From the NCBI GenBank assembly GCA_007125735.1, contig SLCP01000040.1, forward strand, positions 1 to 12,334: a stretch of 12,334 bases of DNA, read 5' to 3'. Under the pieces are notes generated by a model, which was given only the letters and a program-made list of their open reading frames with translations, did not search any database and was not told where the DNA came from. Made by a program: the position numbers and the translations under genes. The stretch's first letter is position 1. Each line of letters begins with the position of its first letter. Shown here in pieces: positions 7,213 through 12,334 of the stretch. This stretch comes from Coriobacteriia bacterium (GTDB lineage: Bacteria > Actinomycetota > Coriobacteriia > Anaerosomatales > SLCP01).

Positions 7213-9375
7213 CTACCCTGACGGGGCGACGGGCGGTTCGCCCGTCTCGATCACGCGCACCAGGGCGTCCTCGTCGAGCACGGGTACGCCGAGCGCGAGC
7301 GCCTTGTCGTACTTGCTGCCCGCATCGGCACCCGCTACCACGAACGACGTCTTCTTGCTGACCGACCCCGACACCTTCGCGCCCAGTCTCTTCAACGCCG
7401 TCGCCGCTTCCTCGCGCGTGAAGCGATCGAGCGCACCGGTAAGGACGAACGTCAGTCCAGCAAGCGTCTGGGGCTCGGTCGGGCCGCGCCGCTCCTCGGC
7501 CACGCGCACTCCCCGCTCTGCTAGACGCGCGAGCAGCGCTTGGTTGTCCGGATTGCCGAGGAACGCGCGCACGCTCGCCGCGATCGCCGGTCCCACGCCC
7601 TCGACGCGCGCGATCGGGTCGGCGGCGAGCGCGGCCGCGACCGAGACGCCCTCGCCGGGGGTGGGGACGTCGGCCGACGCGGCCTCGATGAGCGCATCGA
7701 TGGAGCCGAACTCCTCGGCGAGCACCTCCGCGACGGTAGAGCCCACATGCCGGATACCGAGCCCGAAGATCACGCGCGCGAGCGGCCGGGTACGCGACAC
7801 ATCGACCGCTGCAACGAGCTTGGCCGCGACCACCGGTCCGAGTACGACCGGCGTGCCGTCCTGCTTCACGCGACCCATGTCGAGAGTGGCGAGCGTGGAC
7901 TCGTCGAGGAGGTAGAAATCGCTCACATCGTGCACGAGGCCGCGCTCGACAAGGCGCGTGATGATCTCGGTGCCCATGCCGTCGATGTCCATCGCCCCGC
8001 GCGACGCCCAGTGCTCGAGACGCTCGAGGCGCTGGGCCGGACACGCAACGTTCGTACAGCGCGTGACGGCCTCGCCTTCCGGACGCCACACCGGGCCGCC
8101 GCACGACGGACACGCCTCCGGCATACGCCATGGCTCGGCGCCCTCGGGCCGCATCCCGGCAACGGCGCCCACGACTTCGGGGATCACGTCGCCGGCCTTG
8201 CGCACGATGATCGTGTCGCCGATGCGGACGTCCTTGCGCGCGACTTCATCGGCGTTGTGGAGCGTGGCGCGCGCGATCGTCGAACCGGCGACGGTCACCG
8301 GGTCGAACTCGGCGAGCGGCGTGAGCGCGCCGGTGCGGCCCACCTGCACGCGGATGTCGCGCAGCACGGTGGTCTTCTCCTCGGCCGGGAACTTGAAGGC
8401 GATCGCCCACCGCGGCGCTTTCGACGTGTAGCCGAGCTCGTCTTGGAGCGCGAACGAGTCGACCTTCACGACCACACCGTCGATCTCGTAGGGCAACGCG
8501 TCGCGCTTGTCGACGGCAGACGTGCAGTACGCGCGCACCTCATCTGCCGAGGCGCACACCACGACGTCGGGGTTCACGTGGAAGCCGGCCCGACGTAGCC
8601 ACTCGAGGGCTTCGCTCTGACGCGCCACACCGAGCGCACGGCGCGCGTCGACCACCTGGTAGACGAAGGTCGCCAGCTCGCGCGAGGCGGTGACGGCCGG
8701 GTCTTTCTGGCGGACCGCACCGGCGGCCGCGTTGCGCGGGTTGGCGAAGAGCGGGAGTCCGGCCTCCTCGTTCTCGGCGTTGATGCGCTCGAACGCCGCG
8801 AGCGGCAGGTAGACCTCGCCGCGGACCTCGACAGCGCCGCGCGTCGCGGGAGACGCCGCGTCCCCGTCCGCCGCCTCGTGCAGCCGCAGCGGCACGTCGC
8901 GGATGGTGCGCACGTTGGCGGTGATGTCCTCTCCGGTGCGCCCGTCGCCCCGCGTGGCGGCGCGAACGAGCACGCCGTCTTCGTAGGTGAGCGAGAGCGA
9001 GGAGCCGTCGATCTTCAGTTCGCACACGAACGCGCACTCGCGCTCGCCCACCACGTCACCCACGCGCGCGAGCCACGCGTCGAGTTCGCCGAGGTCCATC
9101 GCGTTGTCGAGCGAATACATCCGCTGTGCGTGCGTGACGGGCGCGAACTGCGAGCTCGGGGGCGCGCCCACACGCTGGGTGGGCGAGTCGGACGTGACGA
9201 GATCGGGAAACACGCTCTCGATGTCGCGCAGCTCGCGGACGAGCGCGTCGTAGGCATCGTCACTTATCTCGGGCGCATCGAGCACGTAGTACGCGTGATC
9301 GTGGCGAGCGATCTCGCGGCGAAGTGCCGCGGCACGAGCCGCGGCGGCCTCGCGCTCCTGCGGCGCACCGCTCAT
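7213..9375 (-). CDS. ligA: NAD+-dependent DNA ligase
   Basis: A 720-residue ligase that seals nicks in replication and repair using NAD+. Domains in order: Ia (RHDHAYYVLDAPEISDDAYD, near 24-43, NMN binding), adenylation domain with KIDG (Lys121 is the AMP-accepting lysine), RGDGRTGEDIT, EVRGEVYLP and the EIDGVVVK motif; OB fold (GRTGALTPLAEFDPV); a Cys4 zinc finger (Cys422, 425, 440, 445); helix-hairpin-helix repeats (FGLGIRHVG, VEGVGPAIA); and a C-terminal BRCT (about 637-709). Two stretches look longer than in E. coli or mycobacterial LigA: GRVKQDGTPVVLG (about 501-513), and about 20 residues DVPTPGEGVSVAAALAADPI (569-588) in the HhH region. The ATG at 9375 matches the family N-terminus; the open frame further upstream overlaps the DUF2469 gene and is not family-like. 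The start is 8 bp after the DUF2469 stop. Confidence 0.96.
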   Translation of the reverse strand: MSGAPQEREAAAARAAALRREIARHDHAYYVLDAPEISDDAYDALVRELRDIESVFPDLVTSDSPTQRVGAPPSSQFAPVTHAQRMYSLDNAMDLGELDAWLARVGDVVGERECAFVCELKIDGSSLSLTYEDGVLVRAATRGDGRTGEDITANVRTIRDVPLRLHEAADGDAASPATRGAVEVRGEVYLPLAAFERINAENEEAGLPLFANPRNAAAGAVRQKDPAVTASRELATFVYQVVDARRALGVARQSEALEWLRRAGFHVNPDVVVCASADEVRAYCTSAVDKRDALPYEIDGVVVKVDSFALQDELGYTSKAPRWAIAFKFPAEEKTTVLRDIRVQVGRTGALTPLAEFDPVTVAGSTIARATLHNADEVARKDVRIGDTIIVRKAGDVIPEVVGAVAGMRPEGAEPWRMPEACPSCGGPVWRPEGEAVTRCTNVACPAQRLERLEHWASRGAMDIDGMGTEIITRLVERGLVHDVSDFYLLDESTLATLDMGRVKQDGTPVVLGPVVAAKLVAAVDVSRTRPLARVIFGLGIRHVGSTVAEVLAEEFGSIDALIEAASADVPTPGEGVSVAAALAADPIARVEGVGPAIAASVRAFLGNPDNQALLARLAERGVRVAEERRGPTEPQTLAGLTFVLTGALDRFTREEAATALKRLGAKVSGSVSKKTSFVVAGADAGSKYDKALALGVPVLDEDALVRVIETGEPPVAPSG

Positions 9376-9383
9376 CGCGACAC

Positions 9384-9677
9384 CTACTCCTCGGCCTTCA
9401 GGCGCTGGACATGCACCGGCCCGACCTCGTAGACGGTCACCTCGGGCACGAACCGATTGGGGCGCTCGGCCTCGTAGATCCACACGTCGGTGAGCTCGAT
9501 GCGGAAGTAGACGCCGCCGGGCGCCTCTACCGGCGTGACCTCGACACCGTTGGCGAGGTAGGCGCGCAGCTCGGTCTCGATGTAGTACGCGAAGACGCGC
9601 GTCGCGTCGCGGTACTCGGTGTAGAGCGCGAGTCGCCTCTCGGCTTCGTATATGTCCAGTTCGTCGATGCTGTCCAT
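9384..9677 (-). CDS. DUF2469 family protein
   Basis: A 97-residue protein that I recognise as DUF2469 by its opening pattern: IYEAERRLALYTEYRD followed by VFAYYIETELRAYLANG. Compare the family's YE-x-E-x-x-L-x-LY-x-EYRD and F-x-Y-x-x-ETE-x-x-x-YL. The end DVWIYEAERPNRFVPEVTV matches the family's D-x-W-x-x-x-x-x-RP-x-RFV. The function is unknown; in many actinobacteria it sits beside rnhB. The frame is open to 9803, but ATG 9677 starts the family-like region and has GAGGGG 4 nt upstream. A near-perfect inverted repeat lies just before this ribosome site. It is the second gene of a four-gene operon, 55 bp after UPF0280 and 8 bp before ligA. No signal peptide or membrane segment; likely cytoplasmic. 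Confidence 0.85.
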   Translation of the reverse strand: MDSIDELDIYEAERRLALYTEYRDATRVFAYYIETELRAYLANGVEVTPVEAPGGVYFRIELTDVWIYEAERPNRFVPEVTVYEVGPVHVQRLKAEE

Positions 9678-9689
9678 CTCACCCCTCAC

Positions 9690-9709
9690 TGACACACCGC
9701 GGCGTGTCA
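9690..9709. repeat. 20-bp near-perfect palindrome before DUF2469
   Basis: TGACACACCGCGGCGTGTCA reads as TGACAC-rich arms around a CCGCGG core, with one non-complementary pair that can form G-U on the RNA. It lies in the 55-bp gap between UPF0280 and DUF2469, 12 nt upstream of the DUF2469 ATG and abutting its ribosome site. It could be an mRNA hairpin controlling translation or processing, or a protein site. No T-run follows, so it is probably not a terminator. Confidence 0.5.
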
Positions 9710-9732
9710 TCGGTAGCTGGTACTGCTGCCCG

Positions 9733-10521
9733 CTACGAATCGTGTGCGGGGTCGTCCGCACCGCGGGCTGCGGTCTTGAGTTCGGTGCCCGGCCCGTCCG
9801 CAAGCGAGACGAGACGCACGTGGCCCCACGCGCCGAGGTGTCCTTCGACGGTCACGAGCACACCGAGGATACCGTGTATGTTGCGCGCTGCCTCGATCGC
9901 CCTCTCGATATCGGCCGGCTCGCGCACGCGATTCGCGAGCGCCGTCGCGACCGCGTCGGCGAGCGCGCCATTGCGCGAAAGCACGGTGACCGCGTCGGCC
10001 GCGCCGAACGAGTGCGAGTGCCCGACCGTGCCCGACGACGTGCACACGGCGACCGGCAGCAGGCCGCCGCGGATCGCCATACCGACGTCCTTGACGCCCT
10101 GTTGCCCGGCCCACAGCGCGATCGTGCGATCGCTCTCGCCGATGAGGTAGAGGTCGCCGCCGTTCTCGACGATGACCTCTGCGGAGTGCTCCGCAAGCCC
10201 GCGTGCGACATACTCTGCGATGGCCCCGGCGACCGCGGCCATGGGCCCGACCTGAGCGGTGCGCCCAGCCTCGGCCATGCGGCTCACGATCTCGGGCGCC
10301 CCGTCGGGAACGTCGATCGGGGTCATCGACTCCCGGAAGTACGGGTGCGTGCGGATGAACGTCTCCACGTCCCAGCGCGCACGGACGGCAAGGTCTCCGG
10401 CAAGGTCCGAAAGATCGGTCTGGGTGCAGACCTGGAGGTCGGTCTCGGCGACCTCGACCGTGAAGCACTCGAGGCCTTCCGGAGCGACGGCTCTACGGTA
10501 TGTGCGGGGTTCGTACGTCAT
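9733..10521 (-). CDS. UPF0280 family (ApbE-like) protein
   Basis: A 262-residue protein of the UPF0280 family, related in fold to ApbE flavin transferases. Visible family blocks are TDLSDLAGDLAVRARW (35-50), VGPMAAVAGAIAE (91-103), EVIVENGGDLYLIG (115-128), then CTSSGTVGHSHSFGAADAVTVL (160-181). The last block corresponds to the ApbE region with STSG and a conserved His, followed by GALADAVATALAN (185-197), like the ApbE DALATAL segment. The biochemical role is not established; flavin or related cofactor handling is inferred from the fold. The ATG at 10521 is the only in-frame start near the family N-terminus; the ribosome site AGGTG is close and weak. It leads the operon into DUF2469, ligA and the ferredoxin-CPBP gene, and is divergent from the ferritin-GGDEF gene. 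About 20 residues at the C-terminus are polar and probably disordered. Confidence 0.87.
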   Translation of the reverse strand: MTYEPRTYRRAVAPEGLECFTVEVAETDLQVCTQTDLSDLAGDLAVRARWDVETFIRTHPYFRESMTPIDVPDGAPEIVSRMAEAGRTAQVGPMAAVAGAIAEYVARGLAEHSAEVIVENGGDLYLIGESDRTIALWAGQQGVKDVGMAIRGGLLPVAVCTSSGTVGHSHSFGAADAVTVLSRNGALADAVATALANRVREPADIERAIEAARNIHGILGVLVTVEGHLGAWGHVRLVSLADGPGTELKTAARGADDPAHDS

Positions 10522-10622
10522 ACACCTATCTTCCCCGTGCGGTGGGCGGGGTGCAAGAGATACACTCGGGTGGTACGGGAATAGTCAAGGAGTAGGCGCC
10601 GTTCACGGTGGAAGGGGCCGCG
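10522..10622. promoter_or_regulatory. Divergent promoter region, UPF0280 operon / ferritin-GGDEF gene
   Basis: 101 bp separate the two divergent starts, so both promoters should lie here. On the plus strand, TACACT (10561-10566) is a candidate -10 with a poor -35. On the minus strand, TTGCAC (10556-10551) could be a -35; a matching -10 (GAAGAT, 17 bp on) would leave almost no leader. A short CCCCG/CGGGG inverted repeat (10533-10551) lies between. The assignments are weak; the region itself is the safe claim. Confidence 0.35.
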
Positions 10623-11678
10623 ATGCGCGAGATCCTGGCGATGTGCGTACAGCTGGACACTGTGGCCGCACGGACCTACCACACACTCAGTCAGCACTGT
10701 ACCGATCCGGAATTGGCCCGCTTGTTCTCCAACCTCGCCGCCGAGGAGGAGAGCCACGTCGAGTGGTGGGGCGGACTGCTCGAGGCGTGGGAGCAAGGTC
10801 TGATCCCCGACATCGTCCCCGACACCGATGAGCTGCTCAACACGCTCGACCAAGTCGAACAAGACGTCCACGCGGCGCTTCCCGACGATGTATCGGGGCT
10901 TTCGCCTCTCGAGATGCTCGATCTCGCCGCGCACCTTGAGTTCTTCATGCTCGATCCGGTCTTCTCCGAGCTCCTCGAGCTCACCGAACCCGGCCGCACC
11001 GGCATGCACCGAGAAGCGTACGCGCGCCACGTCGAGCGGCTTGTCGATGCGATCGAGACGATGCGCGGCGCCGACCCCCTCGCCCGCTTCCTCGCGCGCG
11101 TGCTCCGCCGCGCGCTCCGCGACAACCTCGCGCTCGCTACGTTCGCCGTGCGAGACACCTTGACCGGCCTCTTCAACCGCCGCGGGCTCATCAGCCACCT
11201 CAAGCAGTGGGTGTCGTGGGCCCAGCGCTACGAGCGTCCGCTCGCCGTGCTCCTCATCGATGTGGACCGCTTCAAGGACGTCAACGATCTCCACGGTCAC
11301 GCCGCGGGAGACGACGCCCTCGCGCGCGTCGCGGACGGCTTGCGTGCCTCGACCCGCGAGAGCGACCTCATCGCGCGCTACGGCGGCGACGAGTTCGCGG
11401 TCGTCGCGCCCGAGACCGACGTGGCCGAGTGCAAAGCGCTCGCGGACCGCGTCATCGAAGCCATCCGCGCGACCGCCGCGACCGCCGACGACGGCGCGCC
11501 GATCGCACTCTCGGTCAGCGTCGGAGCGGCCGTGCTGATGCCGAGAGGGCACGCGGGAGCGTCGACGGTCGACGCCCTGCTGGCCGCCGCCGACATGAGT
11601 CTCTACGCGGCGAAGTCCGCCGGACGCGATCGGGCAGGCCAGGTGTCGGTGCTAGATGCGGCTCCCGCTGCGCTGTAG
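10623..11678 (+). CDS. Ferritin-like domain - GGDEF diguanylate cyclase fusion
   Basis: A 351-residue soluble protein. Residues 1 to about 145 form four amphipathic helices like a rubrerythrin/ferritin bundle. Helix 1 has D-x-x-A-x-x-x-Y (Asp12, Tyr19), helix 2 has EEESH (Glu42, His45), helix 3 carries Glu106, and helix 4 has RHVERL (His136). The Glu expected three residues before His136 is Tyr133, and the usual first Glu is Asp12, so the di-iron ligand set is incomplete or altered. A helical linker (about 150-175) leads to a full GGDEF domain: DTLTGLFNRRG, LLIDVDRFKDVND, the GGDEF signature at 254-258, and RxxD (Arg245-Asp248) as the inhibitory I-site. It should make c-di-GMP from GTP with product inhibition. 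ATG 10623 has GAAGGGG 5 nt upstream; the in-frame GTG at 10608 lacks a well-spaced site. A redox, oxygen or iron sensor role is inference. Confidence 0.9.
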   Translation: MREILAMCVQLDTVAARTYHTLSQHCTDPELARLFSNLAAEEESHVEWWGGLLEAWEQGLIPDIVPDTDELLNTLDQVEQDVHAALPDDVSGLSPLEMLDLAAHLEFFMLDPVFSELLELTEPGRTGMHREAYARHVERLVDAIETMRGADPLARFLARVLRRALRDNLALATFAVRDTLTGLFNRRGLISHLKQWVSWAQRYERPLAVLLIDVDRFKDVNDLHGHAAGDDALARVADGLRASTRESDLIARYGGDEFAVVAPETDVAECKALADRVIEAIRATAATADDGAPIALSVSVGAAVLMPRGHAGASTVDALLAAADMSLYAAKSAGRDRAGQVSVLDAAPAAL

Positions 11679-12334
11679 CTCGCCGGCACGGTAGCTCGAG
11701 CGCACGAACGGCGCCGCCGCGACAGCAGCGAACCCGAGTGCACGCGCCTCGGCTGCGAGTTCATCGAACACCTCAGGTGCCACGAACTCCGCGACCGGCA
11801 TATGTGCGGGGCTCGGCCTCAGGTACTGGCCGAGGGTGAGCATGTCGCACCCCGCCGCCCGAAGATCGCGCATGACTGCGACGACCTCGTCGGGTATCTC
11901 GCCGAGCCCAAGCATGAGCCCCGACTTGGTGGGCATCGCGAACGCGTTGCACTCGGCTGCGCGGACCTTCACACGCGCGAGCACGCCGAGCGAGCGCTCG
12001 TAATCGGCCTCGGGCCGGACCTCGGTGTAGAGGCGCGGGACCGTCTCGAGGTTGTGGTTGTAGACGTCGGGCGCCGCGTCCACGACGGCATCGACGCTCT
12101 CCGCACGCCCCCCGAAGTCGCTCGTGAGCACCTCCACCGTCGCCTCCGACACCGCATCGCGCAGCGCCTCGATGACGGCCGCGACGTGCGCCGCACCCCC
12201 GTCAGGCAGGTCATCGCGGGTCACCTGGGTCACGACCACGTGATCGAGACCCATACGCTTCGCAGCCTCGGCCACACGCGCCGGCTCGCCCGGGTCGAGT
12301 GGAGCGGGCTCCCGCGTCTCGACCGCGCAGAAGC
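11652..12334 (-). CDS. lipA: Lipoyl synthase, C-terminal part (N-terminus outside window)
   Basis: The frame is open from the right edge to a TAG at 11654-11652, giving 226 visible residues. LipA is a radical-SAM enzyme that inserts two sulfurs into protein-bound octanoyl groups. The first visible residues FCAVETREPAPLD include the third Cys of the CxxxCxxC radical-SAM motif. Then come VVVTQVTRDDLPDGGAAH, the SDFGG segment, the YNHNLETVPRLY block, KSGLMLGLGE and the LTLGQYLRPSPAHMPV block, all diagnostic. Near the end is RSSY, whose Ser ligates the auxiliary sulfur-donor cluster. The auxiliary CxxxxCxxxxxC motif and the start lie beyond 12334. The 3' end overlaps the convergent GGDEF gene by 27 bp. 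Confidence 0.96.
   Translation of the reverse strand, partial: FCAVETREPAPLDPGEPARVAEAAKRMGLDHVVVTQVTRDDLPDGGAAHVAAVIEALRDAVSEATVEVLTSDFGGRAESVDAVVDAAPDVYNHNLETVPRLYTEVRPEADYERSLGVLARVKVRAAECNAFAMPTKSGLMLGLGEIPDEVVAVMRDLRAAGCDMLTLGQYLRPSPAHMPVAEFVAPEVFDELAAEARALGFAAVAAAPFVRSSYRAGELQRSGSRI

Noticed and set aside
6887..8131. 414-residue open frame on the minus strand
   Set aside because: It overlaps ligA and the ferredoxin-CPBP gene in another frame. It is extremely Arg/Ala/Gly-rich with no domain; it is a GC-driven shadow.
7540..8598. 352-residue open frame on the plus strand opposite ligA
   Set aside because: It is rich in Arg, Asp, Gly and His with no family pattern, lying fully opposite a conserved ligase.
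9376..9483. N-terminal extension of LigA
   Set aside because: It would overlap the DUF2469 coding region; the residues are Arg/Gly-rich and outside the family N-terminus, which starts well at 9375.
10518..11552. 344-residue open frame on the minus strand
   Set aside because: It is antisense to the ferritin-GGDEF gene, whose motifs are intact; there is no recognisable domain.
1..12334. Mobile element, CRISPR array or defence island
   Set aside because: No transposase, integrase, direct-repeat array or defence nuclease is seen. The CPBP protein, though sometimes labelled Abi, sits in a housekeeping operon with ligA and gives no independent sign of phage defence.

Overview
The window is high-GC, densely coded bacterial chromosome. 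It most likely comes from an actinobacterium, and I favour a deep, anaerobic Coriobacteriia-type lineage. Three things support this: a DUF2469 protein (an actinobacterial family), extra segments in the C-terminal half of LigA, and GTG starts mixed with ATG. The lineage is an inference; there is no rRNA to anchor it. I see no tRNA, rRNA, CRISPR, insertion sequence or phage gene. Long open frames opposite or overlapping the real genes are shadows of the GC bias.

Layout, left to right. (1) 1-1149 (+): the 3' part of a secreted or lipoprotein-type beta-propeller-like protein of unknown function, visibly less GC-rich than its neighbours. (2) 1174-1207: two overlapping hairpins between convergent genes. 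(3) 1209-4646 (-): an operon gatC-gatA-sensor histidine kinase, made of two subunits of the tRNA-dependent amidotransferase followed 10 bp later by a membrane kinase, with no gatB. (4) 4647-4908: a divergent promoter region with palindromes. (5) 4909-6162 (+): an MFS exporter. (6) 6181-10521 (-): an operon UPF0280 (ApbE-like) - DUF2469 - ligA - ferredoxin/CPBP-protease fusion. (7) 10522-10622: a second divergent promoter region. (8) 10623-11678 (+): a ferritin-like domain fused to a GGDEF diguanylate cyclase with an intact I-site. (9) 11652 to the window end (-): the C-terminal part of lipoyl synthase LipA, whose 3' end overlaps the cyclase gene by 27 bp.

Most genes are core housekeeping: Gln/Asn-tRNA amidation, NAD+-dependent DNA ligation and lipoate synthesis. 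The parts worth a second look are two signal/redox fusions: a 2[4Fe-4S] ferredoxin joined to an intramembrane CPBP protease, and a ferritin-like domain with an incomplete di-iron ligand set joined to a c-di-GMP synthase. Also notable is the coupling of a sensor kinase to gatCA. No defence island or other large unknown system is evident.
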